Source of the DNA: Fluviicola sp. XM-24bin1
GTDB taxonomy: Bacteria > Bacteroidota > Bacteroidia > Flavobacteriales_D > Crocinitomicaceae
Direction: 5' to 3'
DNA: 64,000 nucleotides
NCBI GenBank assembly: GCA_003149635.1
Contig: QCWI01000002.1
Location: forward strand, 211,188 to 275,187
In this document: positions 37,601-45,926 of the stretch, in pieces
Position numbering within the stretch: the stretch's first letter is position 1
Layout of the letters: every line of letters begins with the position of its first letter
Position numbers and translations under genes: made by a program
Notes under the pieces: model-generated
Seen by the model: only the letters and a program-made list of their open reading frames with translations
Database searches by the model: none
What the model was told of the DNA's origin: nothing

Positions 37601-37976
37601 TTTGTATCAGGATTTGGACAGTATTAAGGATCAAGCTGGGTTGGACGAATTCCTTGAAATGCTTACCGACCGATTTGGGCCGGTACCGGATTCCGTTCAT
37701 GAGTTGGTTCGCTCTTTCCGTTTGCGTTGGCAAGCACAGGAATTAGGTATGGAAAAACTTGTTTTGAAATCGAACAAGATGATCGGTTACTTCATTTCAA
37801 ATGCGCAATCGCCTTTCTATGAATCGCCTGTATTCACCAAAATCCTAGATTTTATGCAGCGCTATCCTTCCAGAGCAAAGTTGAGCGAAAAGAACGATCG
37901 TTTGCGCATCATCATTGAGGATGTGAGCTCATTGGGCGATGCATTCAATCGTTTGGAGCAGATTATGAAAGCATAA
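34638..37976 (+). CDS. mfd: Transcription-repair coupling factor
   Basis: 1112 aa. Order: UvrB-homology region (ILFYPASYRVPYEIEKT, YEPGQFSIRGGIVDVYS), RNA-polymerase-interacting CarD-like domain (about residues 430-500, LQSGDYVTHIDHGVGKFSGL), RecG-like translocase with Walker A VCGDVGFGKTEIAIRAAFK (about 585-603), DEEQ box IIDEEQKFGV, motif III TLTATPIPRTLQ, motif VI QLRGRVGRSNKKGFCY, and a C-terminal TRCF domain. It displaces stalled RNA polymerase and recruits UvrA. Complete. Just behind fbp (2 nt), likely co-transcribed. Confidence 0.97.
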   Translation: MERKDLRTSFSKLEPINRTANELQLVSTKIAWNGLIGSSRSICAAAVAQQAPGNHLFLLGDKEEAAYFLNDLQEMHPDQSNILFYPASYRVPYEIEKTDNANVVSRAEVLEKINSGNNLWIVTYPKALFEKIPSKKVLDQNTLKLEVRKSYSIDFINEMLIELHFDRVDFVYEPGQFSIRGGIVDVYSYSNDEPFRIEFFGDEVESIRTFDASTQLSINQHQFFTVVPNVQGEMVNAGNESFLSYLGDSATIWLDSFSKTHDTLDKEYRKALKIYDNLDHQTTPTIPDHLFLHPSKLEETLQAQSVIEFGMEQHFTAQTTETFNFKPQPSFNKNFEILAEDILERTKQGYTVCIFSNQPKQIVRLEQIFADTNSEVSFRPVPAALHEGFISPENKLVCYTDHQIFERYHRFRLKEGFRQAKQALTLKELYNLQSGDYVTHIDHGVGKFSGLETIEVNGKPQEAIRLLYRDNDVLYVGIHALHRISKFTGKDGAAPKMNKLGTAAWSNLKQKTKKKIKELAFDLIKLYAKRKAQAGFAYSPDTYLQNELEASFMYEDTPDQLKATIAVKEDMESDTPMDRLVCGDVGFGKTEIAIRAAFKAVADNKQVAILVPTTILSMQHYRSFKERLKDFPCNIDYINRFKSAKQTTETLKKLASGEIDILIGTHAIVGNRVKFKDLGLMIIDEEQKFGVSVKDKLKTLRATVDTLTLTATPIPRTLQFSLMGARDLSIINTPPPNRQPVLTEVIQFKEETLRDAIAYEVSRGGQVFFVHNRLQNIMEISGMIQRLCPGVRVGIGHGQMDGQELEKIMMGFINHEYDVLLATTIIESGIDISNANTIIINNAHNFGISDLHQLRGRVGRSNKKGFCYLVAPTTSAMTTEARKRLEALVQFSDLGSGFNIAMKDLDIRGAGNMLGGEQSGFIADIGFDMYQKILNEAIEELRESEFKELFEQRNSDNLTQFVKDCVFETDLEIRIPDDYVNNVAERLSLYQDLDSIKDQAGLDEFLEMLTDRFGPVPDSVHELVRSFRLRWQAQELGMEKLVLKSNKMIGYFISNAQSPFYESPVFTKILDFMQRYPSRAKLSEKNDRLRIIIEDVSSLGDAFNRLEQIMKA

Positions 37977-38020
37977 TTAGCAGTGCGAAGGGAACAGTGA
38001 GGAATGGGAAGCAGTGACAA

Positions 38021-38283
38021 TCAATACAACACAACCACATGCCCGACGAGTACCTGCTCATCATTAATCGCATCATCTTATGTAAGTTTCCAAGTGTACA
38101 CACCGGTTTGAACCATTCTGAAATTGTACGTTCCGTCCCAGAATACGGCAGGGTCTTGCGTTTCGAAGATGCGCTGACCTCTGCTTCTGTTTTTTCCTCT
38201 GTGAGCTCCAACACGTAAATGTTCTGAAGTTTTGGATGAATGAACGGACAACTGTATTCCTTGATCCACGGAATGGTGTTCAA
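38021..38283 (-). pseudogene. Remnant of a T9SS type B / gliding-motility C-terminal domain
   Basis: On the minus strand the stretch RGQRIFETQDPAVFWDGTYN and FRMVQTGVYTWKLT is the end of a gliding-motility-associated (CHU_C, type B T9SS) domain. It is followed by an in-frame TAA (38078-38080), after which the domain reading resumes as DDAINDEQVLVGHVVVLY to the TGA at 38021. The part before RGQRIF shifts frame (IPWIKEYS is readable in another frame). Nothing upstream of 38283 codes for the rest of such a protein, which should be hundreds of residues long. Hence a decayed 3' end. Confidence 0.7.
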
Positions 38284-38640
38284 TGATTAAACATCACGCG
38301 TCGACTTTACATTTAGGAAAAAAGAAGTTGATTGACCAAATGAGAAGTTCGAAAATAGGAAGACTAGCACGCTTGTAAACAACGTCAACTTCAAAAATCG
38401 AAGGTGATCATTCTTATGAATCAGTCTGTTCATATGTTTACGCATTCAGTTATTTAGTAGGCCCGTTGCACGCAAAGTTAAGGATAAACAAGGATTTATG
38501 CATATTACCAAAATCCTTTTATCAAAGATATGCTTTGATTGAGCAATGTGAATCAATGAGATGACGATTTAACATAGATTTATTACACAATTGCCAAACC
38601 AAATGTAGATTCGTATCGTTAGACGAATAAATTCACTGCC
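38284..38640. other. 357-bp AT-rich gap without recognisable gene
   Basis: Between the T9SS type B remnant and the lipoprotein gene at 38641. No ORF with coding character, no tRNA, no terminator; it includes several short palindromic AT-rich stretches. It is probably the eroded body of the gene whose 3' end survives at 38021-38283. Confidence 0.5.
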
Positions 38641-39264
38641 ATGCGCTACGTTTATTTCTTGCTGCTCTTTGTTTTTGTGACCAGTTGTGCACAAGGTCGT
38701 CTGCGTTTGAAAAAGGTAGACAAAGAGGATCGCATCGAAGTGGCTTCGTTAGAAAACAAGAAGAAGCGTTCCGTACAATCAGACGAGCCGGATCAGGAAG
38801 TAATTACTCCTTCTTCGATGGAAGAAGAATCAGAGTTCTTCGCAGAATTTACCGAAGCATCAAACGAAGTTAATTCTATTGGTACATTGGATTCGCCGGA
38901 AAATGAAGGAGTAGAATCTTTGGACGAAACTACTGAAGACATTGAAGAAGGCCCCACGAAGAGACAAAAACTCCGAATAGCACTAATTGCGGAACGAGAT
39001 GCACGAAAAGCTAAAAATGCCTTCATATGGTCGTTAGCCATGCTCGGATCTTTCTTCATTCCTATTTTGGGTATTGCGGCGCTCTTTTCTCTCATTCCTT
39101 TTATCATCGGAAGCATCAAATTGAATCAGTCGAATAAATCCGATTATATCACTCCCGAAGGAGAGTACAATGCTAGATCTGCTCGTGTTATGCAGTTGGT
39201 TTATTCTGGACTCGTAATTCTGATGATCCTTTTCATTCTGCTGCTGATTTTCGTGATCTTCTAA
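38641..39264 (+). CDS. Lipoprotein with two C-terminal membrane segments
   Basis: 207 aa. Lipobox VTSC (about Cys16), then a charged, Glu-rich, low-complexity linker (about residues 20-120; EDIEEGPTKRQKLRI), then two membrane segments: IWSLAMLGSFFIPILGIAAL and VILMILFILLLIFVIF, the first with FIIGSIKLNQSNKS like DUF4190-type membrane proteins. Unknown role. If the lipobox is real, the linker crosses the periplasm. It lies 27 nt before a glycosyltransferase gene. Confidence 0.7.
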   Translation: MRYVYFLLLFVFVTSCAQGRLRLKKVDKEDRIEVASLENKKKRSVQSDEPDQEVITPSSMEEESEFFAEFTEASNEVNSIGTLDSPENEGVESLDETTEDIEEGPTKRQKLRIALIAERDARKAKNAFIWSLAMLGSFFIPILGIAALFSLIPFIIGSIKLNQSNKSDYITPEGEYNARSARVMQLVYSGLVILMILFILLLIFVIF

Positions 39265-39291
39265 ATCCCGTGTTTTTACTACCTTCGAAGC

Positions 39292-40416
39292 ATGTCCAGA
39301 CCTTTGAAGGCAATTGTCTCTGTTACCAACGATTTGTACACCGATAATCGGGTTCATAAGGTATGTACTTTTTTGCATGAAAATGGGTATGAAGTCCTCT
39401 TGGTTGGGCGTAAACGCCGTTCTAGCGTTGCTCTATCGCCGAGAGCGTATGAAACGAAGCGCATGAAGCTGTTGTTCGAAAAAGGGGCGGCATTCTATGC
39501 CTTTTTTAATCTCCGTTTGTTTTTCTTTCTGCTCTTTCGCAAATGCGATGTTCTGGTATCAAACGATTTGGACACCTTATTAGCCAATCACATGGCCAAG
39601 AAGTTCAAGCGCAATTGTAGATTGGTTTACGATTCTCACGAGTACTTTACCGAAGTTCCAGAGCTCGTTAACCGACCGAGCGTGCAACGTATTTGGCTCA
39701 GCGTAGAAAAGTGGATTTTTCCACAACTCAAAGATGTGTACACTGTGAATGATTCCATCGCGAAGATCTACACGGATTTGTATCAGAAGGAGATCAAAGT
39801 GGTTCGAAATATTTCGCAACAATGGAAACCGGAGAAGATCCGATCGAAAGCGGAACTGGACATTCCTGAAAACGTTCCGTTGATCATTTTGCAAGGTGCT
39901 GGAATCAATGTAGATCGTGGTGCAGAAGAGGCGGTGGAAGCCATACAACAAATAGAGGCAGTTCTCATGATTGTGGGAGATGGCGATGTCGTAGGACAAT
40001 TGAAAGACCGCGTCAAGGAATTGGGATTGGAATCGAAAGTGCGTTTCTACGGAAGACGCCCGTATTTGGAGATGATGCAATTCACCTATCACGCCGATTT
40101 GGGACTTACTTTAGATAAGGATACCAATCCTAATTATAAATTCTCGCTGCCCAATAAGGTCTTCGATTACATGCACGCTCGTACTCCGGTGGTAGCAACA
40201 AATATCATCGAGGTAGCCAACGTCATTCGCAGAAACGACATCGGTGTAGTGTTGGAAACTTTCACTCCAGATTCATTGGCAACGGCCCTTCGTGAAATAA
40301 TCGACGACCCCAAACGTTTGGATGCCATGAAGTCAAGTTGCGCGAAAGCTGCGGAAGTCGAAAATTGGGAAAACGAAACTTCTGTTCTCGCAGAAATCTA
40401 TTTAAATCATGGCTGA
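39292..40416 (+). CDS. Glycosyltransferase (GT-B, GT4-like)
   Basis: 374 aa. N-terminal acceptor half (VSVTNDLYTDNRVHKVCTFL, LVYDSHEYFTEVPELVN) and C-terminal nucleotide-sugar half: ILQGAGINVDRGAEEAV, VRFYGRRPYLEMMQF and the GPGTP/E-x7-E equivalent around KFSLPNKVFDYMHARTPVVA. This layout is that of family 1/4 GT-B enzymes. It overlaps the next gene, another GT, by 8 nt. The two would act in the same surface-glycan, glycoprotein or lipid glycosylation route; acceptor unknown. Confidence 0.85.
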   Translation: MSRPLKAIVSVTNDLYTDNRVHKVCTFLHENGYEVLLVGRKRRSSVALSPRAYETKRMKLLFEKGAAFYAFFNLRLFFFLLFRKCDVLVSNDLDTLLANHMAKKFKRNCRLVYDSHEYFTEVPELVNRPSVQRIWLSVEKWIFPQLKDVYTVNDSIAKIYTDLYQKEIKVVRNISQQWKPEKIRSKAELDIPENVPLIILQGAGINVDRGAEEAVEAIQQIEAVLMIVGDGDVVGQLKDRVKELGLESKVRFYGRRPYLEMMQFTYHADLGLTLDKDTNPNYKFSLPNKVFDYMHARTPVVATNIIEVANVIRRNDIGVVLETFTPDSLATALREIIDDPKRLDAMKSSCAKAAEVENWENETSVLAEIYLNHG

Positions 40417-41521
40417 AAAGCGATTGCATATCATCAGTTTTGACGTACCGCTTCCGGCGGATTACGGAGGAGCCATCGACGTGTTTTATCGTTTGAAAGC
40501 CTTGCACGAATTGGGCGTAAAAATTACGTTGCACTGTTATGAATACGGACGTGGGGAATCTTCCGAATTGGAACAGTACGCCGATCTAGTGATTTACTAT
40601 CCGCGACGCAAACGTTTGATGGATGTTCTGGACAAATTACCCTTCATAGTAAAGACACGATCTTCCCGTGCATTGATGCGCAACTTGTTGTTCAATGACG
40701 ACCCCATTTTATTCGAAGGATTGCACACCACTTTCATGCTCAACGACGAACGATTGAAGAACCGAATTCGCATGGTTCGAACTCATAATATTGAGCACGA
40801 ATATTACGGCGCATTGGCAAAACAAGCTACTGGATTTCGAAAGAAATTTTATCAATCAGAAGCAAAGAAATTGAAGACGTACGAACCCCGATTGAAATTC
40901 GCAACTCACATTTTTGCCATCAAAGAAGACGACGCTTTTTACTTCAAACAGTATTGCAAAAACACTTACGTTTTGCCTGCTTGTGCATTCACGGAAAGTG
41001 GCGCAAGTGAAGACACGCTCCCCTATTGTTTGTTCCAAGGAAATCTCTCGGTACCAGAAAATGAGAAAGGTCTTCTTTGGTTGATCGATAACGTTTTTGC
41101 GCCACATAATCTCACAAATAAGTTAAAAGTTGCGGGAAAACGACCTTCAGAAGCAGTTATGCAACATTGTAAGCAATATGATATTGAGCTCATCGCCAAT
41201 CCAGATGATGCCCAAATGACCGAGTTAATTCAAGAGGCGCGCGTGCATGTTTTCTATTCGCATCAAGATACAGGTGTGAAGTTGAAAGTGGTGAATGCGT
41301 TACGATCTCCCGGAGCGATTTTGGCGAATAAGAAAATGTTGCACGGATCAGATTTCGAACACCTCTGCGACGAAACGAATTCGCCTGAAGAATATGTCGA
41401 GCGCATTAACTCGTATCTTATTTCTCCGGTTACTGAAATTCACTTGGAATTGCGCAATGCCTTTTTAGAAGAACACCTCAACCCGGTTCGAAATTGTCGA
41501 ATGATTTCCGATCTCTTATGA
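40409..41521 (+). CDS. Glycosyltransferase family protein (GT-B)
   Basis: 370 aa. N-terminal HIISFDVPLPADYGGAIDVF is typical of GT4 enzymes that start with a glycine-rich donor/acceptor loop. Middle: HNIEHEYYGALAKQA. C-terminal Rossmann part: FQGNLSVPENEKGLLWLI and KLKVVNALRSPGAILANKKM. Overlaps the first GT gene by 8 nt and its stop overlaps the next ATG (ATGA at 41518), so the three genes are translated together. Confidence 0.83.
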   Translation: MAEKRLHIISFDVPLPADYGGAIDVFYRLKALHELGVKITLHCYEYGRGESSELEQYADLVIYYPRRKRLMDVLDKLPFIVKTRSSRALMRNLLFNDDPILFEGLHTTFMLNDERLKNRIRMVRTHNIEHEYYGALAKQATGFRKKFYQSEAKKLKTYEPRLKFATHIFAIKEDDAFYFKQYCKNTYVLPACAFTESGASEDTLPYCLFQGNLSVPENEKGLLWLIDNVFAPHNLTNKLKVAGKRPSEAVMQHCKQYDIELIANPDDAQMTELIQEARVHVFYSHQDTGVKLKVVNALRSPGAILANKKMLHGSDFEHLCDETNSPEEYVERINSYLISPVTEIHLELRNAFLEEHLNPVRNCRMISDLL

Positions 41522-42900
41522 TACAACGTTTACTCATTTTATTCCTCCTCCTTCCCCTATCGAATTACGCACAAAAGTTTGAGGGAAAATGGTACTCCAG
41601 TTTTACGGTAATGGGAACTTCCATGCGGATGAATTTGGACGTCACAGAATCGCCTGAAGTGAAAGTTTTGATTTCGAACCCAGACGTTCCAGCGTTAAAA
41701 CAGGAATGCAATGAGGTCACCATTGATGGCAACGATTTCTACTTTGAGTTGGAGTCGTTCGGACTGGATTTCAACGGCTCTTTATACGGAGATAGCATCC
41801 GCGGTGAGATGCAACAACATGGGGTCAAGTGGATGGTCACTTTTACTAGAGAGGAACAAAAACCAAAAGTTGTCAATCGACCGCAAGAACCAAAACCTCC
41901 GTTCGATTACACCATCGATTCTTTGCAGATTGAAAATGGTGACATCAGTCTTGGAGCGACTTTGATACTGCCGAAAGACTTTAATGAGAATACACCTATT
42001 ATCATTTTGTCGTCAGGATCAGGCGCTCAGGATCGAGATTGCCACATAGCCGGACACAAGCCATTCTGGGTAATTGCAGATCATATGGCCCGACAGAAAA
42101 TTGCAACCATCCGATTTGATGATCGTGGTCAGGGAACCAGCACCGGAAAATTTCAGGAAGCCACATTGATGGATTTTGGATCGGACGTTGAAGCCATTGC
42201 CCGCCATGTCAGAAAGAAATTAAAATTCAAGAAAAATCCATTGGGAATGCTCGGACATTCTGAAGGAGGTATGCATACGTTAATCGCAGCGAACAATTAC
42301 AAGAAGATTGATTTCCTTGTGCAAATGGCAACCGTTGGAACGAATGGAATGGATGTGTTGGTACAACAACAATATGATATTCCCAAAGCTTCGGGAGAAT
42401 CACACGAACTATCCGAATGGAATAAATTCTTGTACGTTGGAATGTGCAACATCGTTTTGCAGTATCCACAAGATATCGCATCGGATTCTCTAACGGCTTA
42501 CCTAGGAAATAAGTACGACAATGCACCGGAGGAATTTAATAAAAGTGGTGCAACCAGACTGCAATTCATCATAGGGAATATCATGTTCATGAACAACCTA
42601 TGGATGCGAGAATTCTTGCTGTTCGAAACAGAAAACTATTTGCCAAAATTGGCGAAACAGGGAACTCCAATCCTCACGGTGCATGGAGAAAAAGACATTC
42701 AGGTGGCTCCCGAATCGAACTCGGCTGGTTTCAGTGGTTATCCGTATGCCCAGCGTGAAATAATGCCGGAGGTTAATCACCTGATGCAACATTGTAAAAA
42801 CTGTTCGATGCAAGAATACGGAACATTGGAAGAGACCATCTCTTCTAATGTCCTCTACCTTATTTCGGATTGGGTTCGGGAGTTGTATCTGACGCACTAG
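41518..42900 (+). CDS. Secreted alpha/beta hydrolase (peptidase S9/dienelactone-hydrolase-like)
   Basis: About 460 aa from ATG 41518, which gives a signal peptide MIQRLLILFLLLPLSNYAQ; the frame start at 41494 lies inside the upstream gene. N-terminal ~110 aa lipocalin-like region (GKWYSSFTVMGTSMRMNLDV) precedes an alpha/beta hydrolase: FDDRGQGTSTGKFQ, nucleophile Ser in LGMLGHSEGGMHTLIAAN, acidic residue in TVHGEKDIQVAP, His in MPEVNHLMQHC. The substrate is not clear. Its last 41 nt overlap the converging LETM1-like gene. Confidence 0.85.
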   Translation: MIQRLLILFLLLPLSNYAQKFEGKWYSSFTVMGTSMRMNLDVTESPEVKVLISNPDVPALKQECNEVTIDGNDFYFELESFGLDFNGSLYGDSIRGEMQQHGVKWMVTFTREEQKPKVVNRPQEPKPPFDYTIDSLQIENGDISLGATLILPKDFNENTPIIILSSGSGAQDRDCHIAGHKPFWVIADHMARQKIATIRFDDRGQGTSTGKFQEATLMDFGSDVEAIARHVRKKLKFKKNPLGMLGHSEGGMHTLIAANNYKKIDFLVQMATVGTNGMDVLVQQQYDIPKASGESHELSEWNKFLYVGMCNIVLQYPQDIASDSLTAYLGNKYDNAPEEFNKSGATRLQFIIGNIMFMNNLWMREFLLFETENYLPKLAKQGTPILTVHGEKDIQVAPESNSAGFSGYPYAQREIMPEVNHLMQHCKNCSMQEYGTLEETISSNVLYLISDWVRELYLTH

Positions 42901-44170
42901 GAGCTTCGTCATCCTCGTCGTCTTCAACTGTGTTTTCCTTAAAAGCAGATGGAATCAAATCTGGGATTAGTTTCAAAAGTAAAGGCATTAACACCGCACC
43001 TCCGGGGAGCATGAACACGGTGAGCGCCGGAATGGATTTCGCCAAATCTTTGAACTGATTTTTCAACGCATCTTTCTCTTCTGGGGTCAATTCCTGACTT
43101 CCCGACTTACGGATGAGCAGCACCAATTCTTTGCTTTCACGCAACTCCACTTTGAGCTTTTCGCTGTTTCTAGAGATGACTTTCGTCCAACGTTTCGAAA
43201 AGCTTGAATACACCTTATCGTATTTCGAGCGATCGCTCAAATAAGCCACTTGATCTTTACTCTTTAACACGAAGTTTTCAACCATTCGCATGGATGCCTC
43301 CATCTCCAATTCTTCTATAAGCAAATGTTCTCCCAATTCAATAAGGAAAGCCACCTCCTCAGGTTGCGCCTCATGCGTTGCCAAAATGGTAACTATCGAA
43401 ATATCAAACAGGAATCGTTTCAGCAAGAAATGTCGTGGAACAAAGGCTGAAAAATCTTTGAGTGTCGCACCTTTTTTAAAACGCTCCAGAACCAAATCAC
43501 GATCGTCTTCATCTAAATTCGCACTGGCTAGAAAGAAATGAAATAAGTCCGATTCTTTCGCTTCAATAATGCCATCTGAGTATACCGAAAGTGTAATCGC
43601 AGTGAGTGCGTTTTCTGCATAATTGTCGTACTTCTTCAAAGCTTCGTCTTCACGCTTGTGCTCAAAATCATCGAATAGAATAACGTCCAAATAAGCGAAG
43701 GCATTACTCAAGGAATTCACCCACCATTTGTTCTCAAAAATATTTGCCTTGATATCGACACGCTTGGCTAAAACGGTCTCCAACATTTCCTCATTGGATT
43801 CCTTGCGAAAGGCCTTAAACATTCTTGAAATGGCACTGGCATTGTGGTGGCGATAAAAGTTCGTCAGCGACTGAAGAAATGCGTCTTTGTCGAATTCATC
43901 TCGCACATAAATCTGCTGATACACCAAAAGATGCGATTCGAACAGCAACAACTTCAATTTCTCTTCAATCGTCCACTTAGAATCATTCAGATCTTTGGCA
44001 AAAATCAGTTGCAAGGGATATCCAAACATGATTCCGCTATGTCCCAAGGTAAGATGCATGAATTGCAACTTTCTTGTTTCATCCGGGCGGTATAAATCCA
44101 GCGAGATCTCGCCATGTTCGACAAGGTCAAAGTATTTATGAATCCAGCCTTTTGCTCCCGGTGATAGCAT
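42860..44170 (-). CDS. LETM1-related, TerB-like domain protein
   Basis: About 436 aa from ATG 44170 (MLSPGAKGWIHKYFDL); the upstream frame to 44281 has a hydrophobic stretch but lies in a repeat, so it is less likely. The middle segment NALTAITLSVYSDGIIEAKE with SDLFHFFLASANLDEDDR is TerB-like. The C-terminal SIPALTVFMLPGGAVLMPLL is the LETM1 ribosome-binding-like/membrane signature. It ends in an acidic tail (VEDDEDDEAP). Mitochondrial LETM1 is an ion-exchange protein; the bacterial relatives are uncharacterised. It overlaps the converging hydrolase gene by 41 nt. Confidence 0.78.
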   Translation of the reverse strand: MLSPGAKGWIHKYFDLVEHGEISLDLYRPDETRKLQFMHLTLGHSGIMFGYPLQLIFAKDLNDSKWTIEEKLKLLLFESHLLVYQQIYVRDEFDKDAFLQSLTNFYRHHNASAISRMFKAFRKESNEEMLETVLAKRVDIKANIFENKWWVNSLSNAFAYLDVILFDDFEHKREDEALKKYDNYAENALTAITLSVYSDGIIEAKESDLFHFFLASANLDEDDRDLVLERFKKGATLKDFSAFVPRHFLLKRFLFDISIVTILATHEAQPEEVAFLIELGEHLLIEELEMEASMRMVENFVLKSKDQVAYLSDRSKYDKVYSSFSKRWTKVISRNSEKLKVELRESKELVLLIRKSGSQELTPEEKDALKNQFKDLAKSIPALTVFMLPGGAVLMPLLLKLIPDLIPSAFKENTVEDDEDDEAPSASDTTPEPNPK

Positions 44171-44242
44171 GCGTTTCGCGTTTGTTGGCGTTGAAACAAA
44201 AATAGAGAAAAGACGGAAAGATGAAAGAAGAAAGACAGTGCT

Positions 44243-44303
44243 GGCAGAAAGTATAAAGTAAAAAGCAGAAGGATCTCTCACTTTCTATCTTTTACTTTCT
44301 GCC
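44243..44303. repeat. Intergenic inverted repeat
   Basis: GGCAGAAAGTA (44243-44253) and TACTTTCTGCC (44293-44303) are perfect 11-bp arms with further partial pairing inside. It shares the AGAAGGAT inner sequence with the inverted repeat at 18851-18907. It lies between two minus-strand genes. Confidence 0.6.
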
Positions 44304-44316
44304 TAATTACCCTTTT

Positions 44317-44793
44317 CTACCTCGCTCCAAACGCATATCGCGCGGCGAATCCAACTTTGAAGCCTAATTCGAAATCGGGAATCATTCGGAAGGTAGGGCC
44401 GGCATCCAGTGCTACGTTGATTGGTATGAAATCGAAGGTGTGTTCAACTCCGAAGACGCCCGTGGCTCCGCCCCAGAATCCATTCGTGATAGGAGAGAAA
44501 ACACGTCCATTTGTGTAGCCGAGATCAAGCCCGCCACCCGCGTACCAATCGAAATTGTTCTTCAAAGGATGATTGTAGAGGTACAATCCTTCGAGCCAAA
44601 TAAACCGTCGACCGGCACCGAAGTTCACTTCAAAGGCATTGGGTGCTGCAAAGAAATGTTTGACACTAAACTGTGCCATATCAATATTGAGTGTTGACCA
44701 ATCGCCCTTGATTCCAACGGCTGTTTTGTACTGTTGTGCAAAGGCGTGAGATCCCAGCATGGAGAGTGCCAGGATAAGGAGATGTTTTTTCAT
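44317..44793 (-). CDS. Small outer-membrane beta-barrel-like protein
   Basis: 158 aa. Signal peptide MKKHLLILALSMLGSHAFA. The mature part alternates Gly/aromatic strands (YAGGGLDLGYTNGRVF, FWGGATGVFGVEHTFDF, GFKVGFAARYAFG), typical of 8-stranded outer-membrane barrels and ending in an aromatic-rich strand. Function unknown. Own transcription unit between an inverted repeat and the upstream secreted protein. Confidence 0.72.
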   Translation of the reverse strand: MKKHLLILALSMLGSHAFAQQYKTAVGIKGDWSTLNIDMAQFSVKHFFAAPNAFEVNFGAGRRFIWLEGLYLYNHPLKNNFDWYAGGGLDLGYTNGRVFSPITNGFWGGATGVFGVEHTFDFIPINVALDAGPTFRMIPDFELGFKVGFAARYAFGAR

Positions 44794-44855
44794 TTTCTTG
44801 CTGGTTTGTAGTATTCAAACGCGCAGGAAAACAAATTTAGTATGTGTGCACAAGA

Positions 44856-45926
44856 TTATTTGGCTATCATCAGCGTGATGTCGAAGGTCTTCGTGCCGTC
44901 CATATTTTTCCATTCACCATCCAACTTACCGCCTTGCATTACTTGCAAATCGAACTTTCCTGTGGTTTTGTCATTCACTTCTTCAGTGAAATGAACATAA
45001 GCGGCATCATCCAATTCTCCGCTTAGCTTGATCGGTTGTTTTACTTTATCGTACCAGTACACGCCGTAATAACTATCACCATAGGAATGTTTCACGATCA
45101 TCGTGATCGGATACTTACCTGCAATTTTTCCCTTCAATACTTTACCAACAGGAACCGTTACGTGATTGTAATTCAGTTGTTCTCGGAACATGAGCGCGAT
45201 TCCGTCATCCGACATCATAGATTGTAATTCGACCAAAGAATATTCTTCGTAAAACTCCCAGAGTTCGTCTAGCGCAGCCATCATGTGATTGGAACAACGT
45301 CCTTTAACAAAGGTGATACTCGAATCCGTGAGGAAATAGTATTCTTCCGAAAGACTTTGTGGCTCCACATACCATTCAGCGCATTCTGCATACAATTCAT
45401 ATTGCTCTTGGCCATAACCTTCGGGATCTTCCAGATCGATGTTGTTCATGTAGGAAACAATCTGCTCGTGAATGGACGACGATACCCAATCTGCCAGATC
45501 GTACATAGCAGATAAACCGAACATGTCTGATAGTTGAATCGGCTGCCCCGTCTTGGCGTCGAAGTTGAAGTATTGCGTGTGGTATTCGGTATACGCTCCG
45601 GTGTACGCACACGTAATCGAAACGGAAAAATAACGATCATTATTTGCAGTGATGTTGTAGGAAAAATCATCTGCCCCGTGAAATTCTCCTTCCGGAGGAA
45701 AGACATTTTCAAATCGGTTTTCATCTTCTTCCTCATACACTTTCTCCAAAGCATAATGATGTAATACAATGTTGATCAACTCAGCTGCTTGAGGATTTTC
45801 AGACGAACGGATGATGGGAAACTTGCTATCATCATATTCGCTGTCGTACACGAACGAATCGATTTCAAATTGAGCTTGAGCAGAAAGCGCTCCGACAATA
45901 AAGGTGAGTAGTGTAAGTGTTCTCAT
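44856..45926 (-). CDS. Secreted DUF3298/DUF4163-like protein
   Basis: 356 aa with a signal peptide (MRTLTLLTFIVGALSAQAQ). Central part DDFSYNITANNDRYFSVSIT, then AYTEYHTQYFNFDAKTGQPI and LSDMFGLSAMYDLADWVSSS is the pattern of the DUF4163-RsiV/DUF3298 pair, in which a short N-terminal domain precedes a PepSY-like one. RsiV is an anti-sigma factor with a lysozyme-binding domain in Gram-positives, but the secreted Bacteroidota relatives are uncharacterised. Its ATG overlaps the stop of the upstream T9SS-like gene (ATGA, 45923-45926). Confidence 0.75.
   Translation of the reverse strand: MRTLTLLTFIVGALSAQAQFEIDSFVYDSEYDDSKFPIIRSSENPQAAELINIVLHHYALEKVYEEEDENRFENVFPPEGEFHGADDFSYNITANNDRYFSVSITCAYTGAYTEYHTQYFNFDAKTGQPIQLSDMFGLSAMYDLADWVSSSIHEQIVSYMNNIDLEDPEGYGQEQYELYAECAEWYVEPQSLSEEYYFLTDSSITFVKGRCSNHMMAALDELWEFYEEYSLVELQSMMSDDGIALMFREQLNYNHVTVPVGKVLKGKIAGKYPITMIVKHSYGDSYYGVYWYDKVKQPIKLSGELDDAAYVHFTEEVNDKTTGKFDLQVMQGGKLDGEWKNMDGTKTFDITLMIAK

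Noticed and set aside
37977-38640. tRNA or small RNA in the longest gene-poor gap
   Set aside because: I found no cloverleaf-like T-loop sequence or terminator; the readable part is a T9SS type B remnant instead.
44170-44281. Extended N-terminus of the LETM1-related protein with a hydrophobic segment
   Set aside because: This part lies in an intergenic inverted repeat and does not look like a signal peptide in context; ATG 44170 fits better.
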